DNA from: JBCAWW01 sp039024315
Lineage (GTDB): Bacteria > Bacteroidota > Bacteroidia > J057
Reading direction: 5' to 3'
DNA: 19,054 nucleotides
Assembly (NCBI GenBank): GCA_039024315.1
Contig: JBCCQN010000160.1
Span: 1-19,054, forward strand
The notes beneath the pieces were generated by a model. That model worked only from the letters and a program-made list of their open reading frames with translations. It had not been told where the DNA came from and searched no databases. The position numbers and the translations under genes were made by a program. Positions 1 to 9,677 of this stretch are shown piece after piece (within the stretch, counting starts at the first letter, position 1; the number at the start of each line of letters is the position of its first letter).

Positions 1-810
1 CTCGAAGATAATGAATTTGGGGCCGCAGTACAGGAAGTTAATGGGGCCATCTTTGTATTGGGTACTACTACCCAAGTCGATCCAAGCAAAGACAAGAGCG
101 CCACTCCAATCGACTATCCTGATGTGGATATCACCTTGTTCAAACTAGAACCGAATCAAGGCGAGCTCGTCTGGCAAAAAAATTACGGCTATACGGGTAT
201 AGACGAAGGCAAGGATTTGCTGGACCTTGGCAATGGTCAGCTGCTTATCTTAGGAGTTACTGATTATCCTGAGGACGGCTCTCTAGATCAGGAAGTACTT
301 CTCATTACGGTCAATGAAGAAGGTAATGAATCTAATACCAGAACCTATGGGACAAGAGGGGTTGAAGAGATTCCTAGCCGGATGAGTTTCTCGGGCGATG
401 GTCAACAGATTGGCATAACGGGCTTAATCATTGAAAGCGGTTTAGAGTATCCGCTGTTCCTGAGAGTGGATTTGCAGCTCAATCCTGAATTAGCACCCAT
501 GAAGATATCCTTTATTGAGCCCGACGAACCTACTCTAGAGCCCGCGAGAGGCTTTGATATTGAGCCAGGTATCCTTGATGAAAATACTTTTATCATTTCA
601 GGTACGGGCTTCTTTGATATCATGCTGCTTCAAATCGATGATCAGGGCATCGTAGGCGACCGTAAGTTTATCGGTACTGACGAAACGGATGAAGTAGGTG
701 GTGGCTTCGTACTGAGTGAAACCGGCGCTACTGTCATCGGGACTATTGGATTTATCGACAATTCGATGATGATTTTAACCCAAACCAATCCCTTCCTGCA
801 AGTACTCTAA
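1..810 (+). CDS. Secreted beta-propeller-like protein, 3' part (start outside window)
   Basis: The frame is open from base 1 to the TAA at 808-810, so this is the C-terminal 269 residues of a longer protein; a TTG at 58 is internal and not a convincing start. The visible part has repeated short beta-strand units with the pattern W-x-K-x-Y-G followed by D-E-G-x-x-L and then G-x-x-x-I-L-G-x-T (for example WQKNYGYTGIDEGKDL, then QLLILGVTDYP). This pattern is typical of SBBP/PQQ-like propeller repeats in secreted Bacteroidota proteins. No catalytic motif is visible, and there is no T9SS sorting domain: the chain ends shortly after a last strand (MMILTQTNPFLQVL). It lies 20 bases upstream of the beta-helix gene on the same strand, so the two are probably co-transcribed. 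The exact function is unknown; an anchored lipoprotein or surface protein is an inference. Confidence 0.7.
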   Translation, partial: LEDNEFGAAVQEVNGAIFVLGTTTQVDPSKDKSATPIDYPDVDITLFKLEPNQGELVWQKNYGYTGIDEGKDLLDLGNGQLLILGVTDYPEDGSLDQEVLLITVNEEGNESNTRTYGTRGVEEIPSRMSFSGDGQQIGITGLIIESGLEYPLFLRVDLQLNPELAPMKISFIEPDEPTLEPARGFDIEPGILDENTFIISGTGFFDIMLLQIDDQGIVGDRKFIGTDETDEVGGGFVLSETGATVIGTIGFIDNSMMILTQTNPFLQVL

Positions 811-830
811 AGGACCTAGACCACAGACAT

Positions 831-3800
831 ATGAAATCGATCATTAGGCTTTTACTAGTTGGGTTATTAGCATGTTCTAGTCAACTCCTTTATGGGCAGG
901 GGGCCGTTAAGCTTTATGTCAATCTTCAGGCCACGGGCCTTGGCAATGGCACCTCTTGGGCAAACGCTTTTTTAAGTCTGCAATCTGCCCTGCAGCTAAG
1001 CCAAAATAATCCGCAGACAGAATATGAGATTTGGGTGGCCGAAGGAACTTATACCCCTGGCAATAGTCGTTTTGATCGCTTTGTCATCAGAGGTGGGGTA
1101 TCTATCTATGGAGGTTTCGATGGTACAGAAAACTTCCTCTCTGATCGGGTGGTAGATACTGATGGTAAATTTACGATTCATGAGACAGTCTTGAGCGGCG
1201 AAATTGGCCAAGCAGGCAATCCAACGGATAATAGTTTCCGTGTGATTGAGATCGAAGATCAAATTTCAGGCGATATAATCCTAGATGGTATGCGTATTAG
1301 TGATGGTTACGCAAATATCCAATCACCTTTTAATCGTGGGGCTGGCATTTATGCAGTTTTCCAAACTTTTGGGGTTTTTGTTGAAGTAAATATCAAAAAT
1401 TGCGTTTTGTCAGATAATACAGCTTTAGATAGAGGAGGGGCTATTGAATATGAGGGGGGTAGATTTGATTTAGGGGTTTTTCAATTGCTAGGTGTACTCA
1501 ATTTTGAGAATTGCGACTTAACTCAAAATCGGGTCAATGGTGCGGGGGGGGCAATAAGAATGGTCTTTGGTGAGGCTAATTTTTCTAAGTGTAGCTTTAT
1601 TCAAAACAGAGTATTTCAAGGAGATGGAGGGGGGCTTTACATTGGTAGAGCAACGGCAGAATTTGATCAATGTGTTTTCGAGTCAAACCAATCAGTAACT
1701 AATGGTGGTTTGGCTTTTATTGCCAATAGCACGGTAAAGTTTACTCTTTGTCAAATTGAAGGCAATACTACCTCAGGTGAAGGAGGTGGGCCATTCCTCT
1801 TTGCTAGTACTGCTGTTTTTGAAGATTGTGTCTTTGAACGAAACCGGGCCAGTACAGGTGGGGGTCTCTTTAGTGATGTTAGTACCATTATTATGGTGAG
1901 AGATTCATTTGTGCTCAATTCTGCTCCACAAGGAGCAGGGGCAAATTATATATCTACGGGTGGTGAAATACGCGATTGTTTCTTTTTGCGAAACAATTCT
2001 AGTGGCAATGGTGGCGGACTATACCTTTCTGGGAGTACTGCAGAAATTATCGATTCTGAATTTAAATTTAACAGAGCAAGATCAAAAGGAGGAGGCATTA
2101 TGAATAGAGGAAGCTCTTCATTGATTCGTAATTGTATTTTTGAAGGGGATACTGCTACAGAAGGAGGAGGAATCATGAATGAGGCTTTTAGCAATCCGAC
2201 CGTTTCTAATTGCACCTTTGTCGGCAATTGTGCCGGCTTTGGTGATGGGACCTGCGCAGGTGCTGGCGGAGGTTTCGCTAATTTGTTCAATAGTGATGCG
2301 ATTATCGATAGCTGTAGTTTTATCGACAATAATGCTTACGGTGCCGCAGGTTTACTCAATCGTCAATCTAGTCCTAAAGTATCTCATTGCTACTTTGAAG
2401 GCAATACGGCTTTAGAGGGCGCTGCCATGTCCAATCAAGAATTTTCAAATACGGAGATTAGCTACTGCTATTTTTACGACAATAAAGCAAATCGCCCTTT
2501 CTTCCTTCCTGCAATTGGCGGAGCAATTCTGAATATAGATGAGAGCAATCCCACCATCTCACATTCTACCTTCAGAGAAAATTATGCCAGAACACAAGGC
2601 GCCGGTGTCCTTAATAAAGGCAATAGTAATCCCATGATTGCAAATTGTACCTTCTCCGCTAATTATATAGACTCTTCTACCGTAGGCGGGAGAGGTTCTG
2701 CGATTTATTCAATTGGGGGAGATTCCAGTGTGCAAATTACTTCTAGCACATTCTATCAAAATTCTTCTCCCAATGGCGGCGCTATCGCCCAAGAAGACAA
2801 TACTACTAAATTGAAAAACTGTATTGTCGCCAATAATCCGGGAGGGAATTTTTATCAAGTAGATAATGCCAGTGTTCTCTCCTCCTTAGGCTATAATCTC
2901 TTTAGCGATACCAGTGGAGTAAATATGCTACCCTTAGGCTCTGATATCTACGGGACCAGTGCAGATCCTATAGATCCCCTATTAGATACCCTCGGCTTGT
3001 ATAGCGGCCCCACTCCCGTGCATCCTCCTCTCCCCAATAGTCCGGTATTGGGTGCTGGTATGCCATTAAACGAGATTGATACCAAGATCGACCAAAGGGG
3101 CTACAGTCGAATTCGAGGCTCCCGAAATGCCCAAACCGATATAGGTGCTTTTGAAGCGCAATCTACTTATGTATTTTCCTCCAAACGACCTATTTGTTTA
3201 GGGGATGATGCCTTTTATAGTCTTCCTGAAATCACCTTTACGGATAGTACGGGAGGAGCATTTGCAATAGGAGAAAACCAAAGTATCATTATCTCCCTTC
3301 CAGACGAGCTTGAATTTGAGCCCGGTGCAGGTACGGTTGAATGTGAGGGCTTGGGCTTGAGCGCATGTAGTATCGACATCATGTCTAATTCTCTCAGCAT
3401 TACTTATACTCGGAGCTATGATACCACGCTTAATCGTATCCATATCCGAGACTTAGGCCTCAAGGCTAGCTCAGTAGCTGATTTTGGAGAATTTTCCCTC
3501 CTTAGGACAGGAGGGGATGCACTGCAGTATGAAAATCAAGTAGAAGACAGCATCTCTATTGCTCAATTGAGCGTTGTGCCTAGCTTCGCGCTGGCAGACG
3601 GCTCATATGATGAATCTTTTGAAAATGATGCGGGAGAATGGACGCCTGATGCCCCTTCCTCACTTTGGGAATGGGGCGCTCCACAAGGTGCTGTCATCAA
3701 TCAAGCCGCTTCAGGTGTAAATGCTTGGATGACAGACTTGGACAAGCTTTATCCAGCCAATGATACTTCTTGGTTAGCAAGCCCTTGTTTTGATTTTCGC

Positions 3801-5087
3801 GGAACCAGCAATCCGATAATCGGCATGAATATTTGGTCGGATTCAGAGGATGGATTTGATGGCACCATCTTGCAAATGTCGCTTGATGCCGGTGATAGCT
3901 GGCAAGCTGTGGGCAATGATAAGAGTGGCTTAGAATGGTACAATTCTGCAACCATTTTTGCCAATCCTGGTCAGCAAAACACTTTAGAGCAGTACGGCTG
4001 GTCAGGAAGAGATAGTAGTTGGAGGAGAGCACGTATCAAGCTAAGCGGACTGCAAAATGAGGATGCGGTACGTTTTCGTCTGGCCTTTGGTAGTATTGCG
4101 GTTGTTGATACCACCTTGTCTAATGACGGCTTTGCTATGGATGATTTTTTTATTGGAGAATCGAATAAAAAAGTACTGCTTGAACACTTCAGTAGTAGCA
4201 ATCAATTTGATGCCAATGACCGCATCAGCGCTTTAGTAGCCCCTTTGGCAGGCCTTATCATTCCCATTCAATTTCACATCAAGGCAGGAGATAGCTTCTA
4301 CGACCAAAATCCGGCGGGTCCTCGAGCAAGGGCCTTATACTACAGCATTTCGGAAACTGGTATGGCCGTAGTGGATGGGCAGGACTTTATGGGTAGGACG
4401 CCTGATCTGAGTTCAGATCTCTTAGAGACTAGCTTGTTGAAAGAATCGCCTATCACTATCCGCATTGATACTACCAGCGCCGAGTCCGTAAGCATTAGCA
4501 GTAGTCGCGATATTACCGAAGAACTGATCGTACAAGTCGCGATTGTCGAGCATACCGAGGAGCAGCCTTATGTGCTCAGGAAGTTTTTGCCAGATGCTGC
4601 CGGAACTTCTTATCCGTTCTGGGCGGAGGATATTACCGAAACTCTAGACCTCAGTTGGCAGGCCAATGATGCCTTAGCGCCTGCTGATATCGTAGAAAAT
4701 TATGATAGCTTGGAGGTAGTGGTTTTTGTGCAGAATCGAGAGACTAAGGAAATCTATCAGGTCGCTACTTCTCCTGTTTGGTCAGGTTTATTGGATCCCA
4801 CCGCCTTGCGAGAAGGAAATTTTCCAGGCCTGCCAGTGGCTCAACTTAAGCTCTATCCCAACCCTGCTTCTACCAGCGTCAATATAGACTTTGGCCAGTT
4901 CACCGAATCCCCGCATCAAGTAAGGATCACGGATTTACAGGGTCGATCAGTGGTCACTATGGACTTGAATGCAGGGGCCACTCAATATAAGCTGCCTATC
5001 GGCAAGTTGGCGGCAGGTGTCTATAATCTAGAACTCAAATCCGCGACAGAATCCCTGCTGCAGGAGCGACTGATCGTTCTCCCCTAG
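831..5087 (+). CDS. Secreted right-handed beta-helix (choice-of-anchor Q type) protein with Omp28-like domain and T9SS type A sorting domain
   Basis: The 1418-residue product starts with a signal peptide (MKSIIRLLLVGLLACSSQLLYGQ) followed by the opening typical of choice-of-anchor Q proteins (YVNLQATGLGNGTSWANAF). Residues about 140-710 form a right-handed parallel beta-helix: about 18 coils carry a repeated C-x-F-x-x-N motif, each followed by a GGG-rich turn. The family-typical DIGAFE closes it at 770-775. Around 920-1110 there is a jelly-roll/MAM-like segment (DESFENDAGEW, then SWLASPCFDF). Residues about 1113-1320 resemble the Omp28 family (KKVLLEHF, then PAGPRARALYY, GMAVVDG, VLRKFLPDAAGT), but the thioredoxin CxxC is absent. 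Residues 1338-1418 are a T9SS type A sorting domain (LKLYPNPASTSVNIDFG to the C-terminus), implying export through the outer membrane and surface attachment. Binding or polysaccharide-related activity is possible, but no catalytic site is evident. A strong terminator follows 44 bases downstream. Confidence 0.93.
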   Translation: MKSIIRLLLVGLLACSSQLLYGQGAVKLYVNLQATGLGNGTSWANAFLSLQSALQLSQNNPQTEYEIWVAEGTYTPGNSRFDRFVIRGGVSIYGGFDGTENFLSDRVVDTDGKFTIHETVLSGEIGQAGNPTDNSFRVIEIEDQISGDIILDGMRISDGYANIQSPFNRGAGIYAVFQTFGVFVEVNIKNCVLSDNTALDRGGAIEYEGGRFDLGVFQLLGVLNFENCDLTQNRVNGAGGAIRMVFGEANFSKCSFIQNRVFQGDGGGLYIGRATAEFDQCVFESNQSVTNGGLAFIANSTVKFTLCQIEGNTTSGEGGGPFLFASTAVFEDCVFERNRASTGGGLFSDVSTIIMVRDSFVLNSAPQGAGANYISTGGEIRDCFFLRNNSSGNGGGLYLSGSTAEIIDSEFKFNRARSKGGGIMNRGSSSLIRNCIFEGDTATEGGGIMNEAFSNPTVSNCTFVGNCAGFGDGTCAGAGGGFANLFNSDAIIDSCSFIDNNAYGAAGLLNRQSSPKVSHCYFEGNTALEGAAMSNQEFSNTEISYCYFYDNKANRPFFLPAIGGAILNIDESNPTISHSTFRENYARTQGAGVLNKGNSNPMIANCTFSANYIDSSTVGGRGSAIYSIGGDSSVQITSSTFYQNSSPNGGAIAQEDNTTKLKNCIVANNPGGNFYQVDNASVLSSLGYNLFSDTSGVNMLPLGSDIYGTSADPIDPLLDTLGLYSGPTPVHPPLPNSPVLGAGMPLNEIDTKIDQRGYSRIRGSRNAQTDIGAFEAQSTYVFSSKRPICLGDDAFYSLPEITFTDSTGGAFAIGENQSIIISLPDELEFEPGAGTVECEGLGLSACSIDIMSNSLSITYTRSYDTTLNRIHIRDLGLKASSVADFGEFSLLRTGGDALQYENQVEDSISIAQLSVVPSFALADGSYDESFENDAGEWTPDAPSSLWEWGAPQGAVINQAASGVNAWMTDLDKLYPANDTSWLASPCFDFRGTSNPIIGMNIWSDSEDGFDGTILQMSLDAGDSWQAVGNDKSGLEWYNSATIFANPGQQNTLEQYGWSGRDSSWRRARIKLSGLQNEDAVRFRLAFGSIAVVDTTLSNDGFAMDDFFIGESNKKVLLEHFSSSNQFDANDRISALVAPLAGLIIPIQFHIKAGDSFYDQNPAGPRARALYYSISETGMAVVDGQDFMGRTPDLSSDLLETSLLKESPITIRIDTTSAESVSISSSRDITEELIVQVAIVEHTEEQPYVLRKFLPDAAGTSYPFWAEDITETLDLSWQANDALAPADIVENYDSLEVVVFVQNRETKEIYQVATSPVWSGLLDPTALREGNFPGLPVAQLKLYPNPASTSVNIDFGQFTESPHQVRITDLQGRSVVTMDLNAGATQYKLPIGKLAAGVYNLELKSATESLLQERLIVLP

Positions 5088-5131
5088 GGAATACTACAAA
5101 AACTGAGTCAACAAAATATCCTCACTAGCCC

Positions 5132-5164
5132 CATCCCCTTTTGTATGAAAGGGGATGTTTTTTT
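5132..5164 (+). terminator. Intrinsic terminator of the beta-helix gene
   Basis: A perfect 10-bp stem, CATCCCCTTT (5132-5141) with AAAGGGGATG (5148-5157), surrounds a 6-base loop and is followed directly by seven T residues (5158-5164). It lies 44 bases after the stop codon. The remaining 5165-5374 before the convergent kinase gene shows no gene or clear motif. Confidence 0.93.
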
Positions 5165-5374
5165 GTGATCTCTCCTACAAGCCCTTTTGCTCACTCTATT
5201 AGGGGTTAGTCAGCCATTCTTGTGAAATTGAAGTACAGAGTAGAAAGTAAAAAGCATGCAGTACAGAAAAAAGGTCTAGATGAACCGCATAGCTCTATTT
5301 TTCTCGGTCTTAATACTGAATACTTTTGTCTAAGTACTGAGAGAATTCCTTCCCAAGCGGTAGCCCCCCAAATA

Positions 5375-8300
5375 CTACACCCTAACAGGCAGTTTAATCA
5401 AAAACTTTGTGTATAAACCCTCTTCTGACTCACAACTTATGCTCCCTTGATAGCCTTGTGTAATGATATCGTAACTAATCGAAAGGCCTAAGCCGACATG
5501 TCCTTGGCCAGTAGCTTTGGTAGTGAAAAAGGGTTGAAAGATCTTCTCTTTTACGCTTTCAGAAATTCCAATTCCATTGTCTTGAATCTCAATGACAAGC
5601 TTTTGATTCTCTAGATGAGTGCGAAGAGCAAGTTGAGGCTTAAATTCGACCTTCGCCTCCTTGGCTTTTTGCTCAAGGGCATTGCAGGCATTTCCTACCA
5701 AGTTGAGGATCACACGCTGAATCTCCTGCCGATTTAAAGAGATAGGAGGTAAGTCGCTAGCGAGTTCCTTTTTCACTACAATCGGGAAATCAGGATTTTG
5801 CGCTTGGAAACTCAAATGAGCTAGATGAGTAGCTTCCTCCAACAATTGATTGATATCCGTAGCAACACGCTCCCCATCCGTACCGCGAGCGTGATCCATC
5901 ATCCCTCGTACAATTTCAGTAGCTCTTTCCCCATGCTCGCGGATATAGCCAGTATTTTGCTTAAGCCCTTCAACAGTTTCCATGAGCAGCTCTAAATCCT
6001 CAGGAGCTTTGCTTTGGAGATATGAGTCTAGGTCCTCCTTAAACTCACCAGCCAACTCTTCCGCGACAATAGAAAAGTTGTTGATAAAGTTGAGTGGATT
6101 TTTGATCTCATGGGCAATACCCGCAGTCATCTGGCCTAAGGAAGCCATTTTTTCCTGCATGATGAGCTGATCTTGAGTATTCTTGAGGGTATCAAGTGTT
6201 TGAGCTAACTCCTGATTTTTTAATAGCACTTCTTCCGTACGTAGTTGCACAGTCTCCTCCAAGGCCTCATTTTGTGCTAGTAATTGATTGGTACGCCAGC
6301 GGTTATAAACCATGGCGAGGCCAATAAATATGCCGATAAACAGTATGCTCCACAGCCCCCTAGCCCACCAAGTACGATACCACGGAGGAAGGATAGTAAA
6401 AGAATAGCTTGCCGTTTCATGGACGAGTCCATTACTATCCTTGGCTCGAAGCACGAAAGTATAGTCTCCTTCTGATAGATTGGTGTATCCCTTAGTACTC
6501 GCTTTTGACCAAGCAGACCAATCTTCCTCAAAGCCGATTAAACGAAATTGATATTCAGAGCGGGTCGGATCACTCATATTGGGCAAGGCAAAGCCAAATT
6601 GCAGATCGTTATCAGCATATGGAAGCACTAGGGAAGAATCGAGTGATCGAGTTTGGCCATTGGTTTTCAACTCGCGGATCAAGCTAGGGATCTGAGTGGA
6701 TGTAGCACTGTCTTGCCCACCATCGTAGCGATAAATCCCTTGACCCGTACCGATCCACAGCACCTCCGCTTGATCAGGGTCTGCGTAGAGCGTCGTGGGA
6801 GCAATCGGGTTCATCAAGCGCCTAAGGAGCTTAGACTCCCATTTAGTGGGTTCTTTTTCTTTGAAAGTTAGCCGACCTAAACCGTACTCTCCGGCTTTTT
6901 CATAAGCGATCCAGACTGTTCCGTCAATTGCTTCCGATAGATGCAAAATTGCATAGGTAGTATCCATCGAAATCGATCCCAACGCGGGTTCAATCACAAA
7001 TCGGTCTAAGGAAGGATCATAGCGCTTTAGGCCCTGATTGGTTCCCAACCATAACTGTCCTTGTAGATGGTACACTTGATTGGCACCGCTAGGTACCCCC
7101 GCTTCTTTAGCGTAAACTTTGAGAGGGGGATAATAGCTGTATATTTCAAAATGCTCATCAAAATGAGCCGTATCCAGCATTGTCTCCATGTTAGGGATAT
7201 CGATGCGAGCCACCGCATCATAGCCATATCCAGCCCAAAGCGTACCCTCCTGATCTTCTACGATAGAACTTGTGCTCTTAGTAAAGGCTGGTACATCTCC
7301 CATAAAAAACCAGCCATCTTGAATTGAATCATAACTCAGCAGACCGATAGCATCAGGAAAAGCCATCCATAAATGCCCTGCCTGCTTTTGGTAAGTATGC
7401 AGTTGGGTAATGGGAAATTGCATTGAATTGCTGGGGGTGCCGTCTTCGAAGATCATCCCTAAGCTTTCTACGGTACCGATGAATATATTTTCTTCATCTT
7501 CTACATGAACCATCTCTGCGAAGCCGCCAGGAACCTTCGGCACGGGAGCAAAGAAAGGAGCCTGTGAAGAAGAAGCATTCTCAAACAAACGAAATAAGCC
7601 TAGGCTATTGCCAACATATAGTTGCTGCTGATGTTGCAGCATTTGGATGGCTCCGGCTTCCAAGCCCTGGGCTGGACCATAGTAGGTAATGGCCTGATCC
7701 AACTCCACTCGAGCCAGCCCATTGCTCGTCGCGATCCAAAGCCCTCCTTGCAAATCTTCATACACCCAACTGGCTTCATTACTTCTTAGACCTGCTTTTT
7801 TATCAATTACCTGATCAATCTGGCCGGCTTGGTTGACAATCAATACCCCAGCTTGGATAGTGGGGAAAGCCAAACGGCCATCAGAAAGCAGTATCATTTG
7901 GTTTGCCTGTTTTTCCAATAAGTATTGACTGACTTTGGGATCTACTGGAAAAGGGCGCAAAGGCTTCCCATCTTCAAATAGCATCAGATCGCCATTGGTA
8001 AACAATAAGAGATAGGTACTACTATCTGGATCAGGTAAGGCAATAATGCTAATCAAAGCCATCTCTCGCAATGGAGCATCCTCTAGCACCAAATCGGAAG
8101 AATCCCCTTGAGACTGACGCAAGCCTTGCGTGATTTCCTGCGTAAAAAAATGATCATTTGCTCCTCCTCCTAGAAAAAAATCGAATTCTGAGTCCCATAC
8201 ACGCATTTCGGATTGATCCCAATGGAAGATATTGCGAAAAGATTGGAAATAAACCCCATGAGTCGTAGGTACTATTCGTTCTACAAAAGAAAAATCCTGA

Positions 8301-8689
8301 TATTTCTCTGGAAGCTCAGCAACCAAAGACCGATACTGCATCAGTCCAGTTGAATCATTAGCAAGAAAGCCTATCTCGGCCTGTCCGGCCACATAAACAG
8401 TTCCTTCCGGATCAACAGCAATCGCTTTTACTGGACTCCGATTAGATAAGGGGATCAGCCGCCAAGTGGCCCCATCATACTCGAGTACCCCATCTTGATT
8501 GCCAACATAGAGCACACCATTGGGAGTTTGGGTAATCATTGCATTTTGAGGAGCGGCTTGATAGGAAAGCGGACTGAAGTATTGGATTAGAGGGGCGCCC
8601 GGACCCATATAGGGTTTAGTGTCATTTCCTTGTCCCAGCAAGCAGCTGTAAATAGCAAGACAGAGCAAAAAGGAGGCAATCGTTTTCAT
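5375..8689 (-). CDS. Membrane sensor histidine kinase with Reg_prop propeller and Y_Y_Y sensor domain
   Basis: The ATG at 8689 (1104 residues) is preferred because it directly opens a signal-peptide/anchor segment (MKTIASFLLCLAIYSCLLGQG). A TTG at 8701 in the same frame would only add four residues. The large periplasmic part carries Reg_prop-type propeller motifs (GLWIATSNGLARV, LWLGTNQGLKRYD, LWIGTGQGIYRYDG) and then a Y_Y_Y domain at about 690-757 (SEYQFRLIGFEEDWSAW). A membrane helix follows at about 774-795 (ARGLWSILFIGIFIGLAMVY), then a coiled coil. HisKA has the phospho-acceptor His860 in AGIAHEIKNPLNF. The ATPase domain has the N box NLVGNACNA (996), G1 DNGIGI (1037), an F box (FQPFFTTKATGQG) and G2 GLGLS (1066). 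The architecture resembles the sensor half of hybrid two-component proteins, but there is no receiver or helix-turn-helix domain and no response regulator gene nearby. Its ligand and partner are unknown. Confidence 0.93.
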   Translation of the reverse strand: MKTIASFLLCLAIYSCLLGQGNDTKPYMGPGAPLIQYFSPLSYQAAPQNAMITQTPNGVLYVGNQDGVLEYDGATWRLIPLSNRSPVKAIAVDPEGTVYVAGQAEIGFLANDSTGLMQYRSLVAELPEKYQDFSFVERIVPTTHGVYFQSFRNIFHWDQSEMRVWDSEFDFFLGGGANDHFFTQEITQGLRQSQGDSSDLVLEDAPLREMALISIIALPDPDSSTYLLLFTNGDLMLFEDGKPLRPFPVDPKVSQYLLEKQANQMILLSDGRLAFPTIQAGVLIVNQAGQIDQVIDKKAGLRSNEASWVYEDLQGGLWIATSNGLARVELDQAITYYGPAQGLEAGAIQMLQHQQQLYVGNSLGLFRLFENASSSQAPFFAPVPKVPGGFAEMVHVEDEENIFIGTVESLGMIFEDGTPSNSMQFPITQLHTYQKQAGHLWMAFPDAIGLLSYDSIQDGWFFMGDVPAFTKSTSSIVEDQEGTLWAGYGYDAVARIDIPNMETMLDTAHFDEHFEIYSYYPPLKVYAKEAGVPSGANQVYHLQGQLWLGTNQGLKRYDPSLDRFVIEPALGSISMDTTYAILHLSEAIDGTVWIAYEKAGEYGLGRLTFKEKEPTKWESKLLRRLMNPIAPTTLYADPDQAEVLWIGTGQGIYRYDGGQDSATSTQIPSLIRELKTNGQTRSLDSSLVLPYADNDLQFGFALPNMSDPTRSEYQFRLIGFEEDWSAWSKASTKGYTNLSEGDYTFVLRAKDSNGLVHETASYSFTILPPWYRTWWARGLWSILFIGIFIGLAMVYNRWRTNQLLAQNEALEETVQLRTEEVLLKNQELAQTLDTLKNTQDQLIMQEKMASLGQMTAGIAHEIKNPLNFINNFSIVAEELAGEFKEDLDSYLQSKAPEDLELLMETVEGLKQNTGYIREHGERATEIVRGMMDHARGTDGERVATDINQLLEEATHLAHLSFQAQNPDFPIVVKKELASDLPPISLNRQEIQRVILNLVGNACNALEQKAKEAKVEFKPQLALRTHLENQKLVIEIQDNGIGISESVKEKIFQPFFTTKATGQGHVGLGLSISYDIITQGYQGSISCESEEGLYTKFLIKLPVRV

Positions 8690-8783
8690 GCTTAGACTCA
8701 AGATAGGGCTTAACTAAGAGTTACAATTTACTGATTTTACAAATTTTTAAGCGCAAGATACTTAGGGGTTTATATCGCTTTCT

Positions 8784-8853
8784 CTGCTTCGCAGAACGCT
8801 TATCCACTCCTTATGAAAGCTAATTTGAGTATGATAATCGTTCCGCGCAGCGG
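8784..8853. repeat. REPIN-like inverted pair 1 (70 bp)
   Basis: The left arm (8784-8804) reads CTGC-TTC-GCAG then AACGCTTATC. The right arm (8833-8853) reads GATAATCGTTC then CGC-GCA-GCG with its flanking C/G. The arms are inverted copies of the same REP-like sequence separated by 28 bases; each tip can form a 4-bp stem with a 3-base loop. The pair sits between the phosphatase gene and the kinase gene, in a 234-base gap that shows nothing else clear. Confidence 0.7.
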
Positions 8854-8923
8854 TAAAGCCAAACAGAACTCTCATGCTAAAAGCTAAGCTGCATTCCTGC
8901 CACATTGCCTCTTGGACTAAAAA

Positions 8924-9667
8924 TTAGCCTAAGATGCCTTCCATCCTAAACTGCCCTTGGAGTAGGTCCAAAGTCAGGCCGCTGGCTTGTGAAATAGTTC
9001 TCGCCTGATACCAATTGGCTGGGCGAGCAGGCTTAGCCAAGGGGGTTTCGCGAAAGTAGCAGGCTTGGATAAATGCATCCGCTTGGCCTGATAGGAAGAC
9101 ATTGAGATCTGCTTGACCATCTCCCACCATCACAATTGGCCTCGGTAGAGCTTCTGCACGCTTCAACCTTCTCACTAGTTTTGTCTTTCCTTGCTCCCCC
9201 AATAACAAGGGAGAGGGCCGAGGTCCGACGATACGATTTTGGTACCAATAAAAACGGTTGGCCCAGACATGATCCGAGCTAATCCCCCAATATTGGGCGA
9301 TCGGAGCCACCCATTCCCAATAAGATTTGGAAATCAAGCAGACTTTAGCGCCCTTAGCCTGCAATTCGGAGATAAGCCAGAGTAATTTAGGATCTAAGGT
9401 CGGAATGATGTCGAGAAAATAATCCGCGATGTGCTGCATCCGGATGGAGGCCAGCGCCTTGATGTGATCCGAAAAGCTTGTATAGCTATGACTCAGCTTA
9501 TTTGACCGTAGAGCATGAGAGGTCTGCAAGCGTTCTAATAAGGGCAGATTTTGAGACTCACAAAGGGCTATCCTCAAGACTTCTAGCAGACTCTCATGAG
9601 GGATAAGCGTGAGGTCAAAATCAAAGATTACAGTACCGCTGAGCTTAATGGTTGTTGGTGCTTCCAT
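8924..9667 (-). CDS. HAD-IB family hydrolase (SerB-like phosphatase)
   Basis: The 247-residue product has the complete HAD motif set: motif I DFDLT (nucleophile D16, acid/base D18), motif II Ser113 in CLISKS, a motif III lysine in GKTKL (K161 or K163), and motif IV GDGQAD (182-187). The helical cap between motifs I and II fits the HAD-IB/SerB group of Mg2+-dependent phosphomonoesterases. No signal peptide is present, so it should act in the cytoplasm. It starts 10 bases after the upstream acyltransferase stop and is the last gene of the operon. HAD-IB phosphatases next to, or fused with, PlsC-type acyltransferases are known (the Rv2483c type in Mycobacterium tuberculosis), which suggests a phospholipid or lysophospholipid substrate rather than phosphoserine. 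The substrate assignment is inference. Confidence 0.87.
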   Translation of the reverse strand: MEAPTTIKLSGTVIFDFDLTLIPHESLLEVLRIALCESQNLPLLERLQTSHALRSNKLSHSYTSFSDHIKALASIRMQHIADYFLDIIPTLDPKLLWLISELQAKGAKVCLISKSYWEWVAPIAQYWGISSDHVWANRFYWYQNRIVGPRPSPLLLGEQGKTKLVRRLKRAEALPRPIVMVGDGQADLNVFLSGQADAFIQACYFRETPLAKPARPANWYQARTISQASGLTLDLLQGQFRMEGILG

Positions 9668-9677
9668 CTTTAGGAGC

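Noticed and set aside
5222..5416. Open frame of 64 residues on the + strand (GTG start)
   Set aside because: It overlaps the 3' end of the kinase gene in antisense, has no recognisable domain, and has no clear start context.
8699..8701. TTG start for the kinase
   Set aside because: The ATG four codons later opens the signal-peptide segment directly and is a more usual start.
8690..8783. Promoter of the kinase gene
   Set aside because: Several AT-rich words resemble TAnnTTTG, but none matches fully with a -33 element at the expected spacing.
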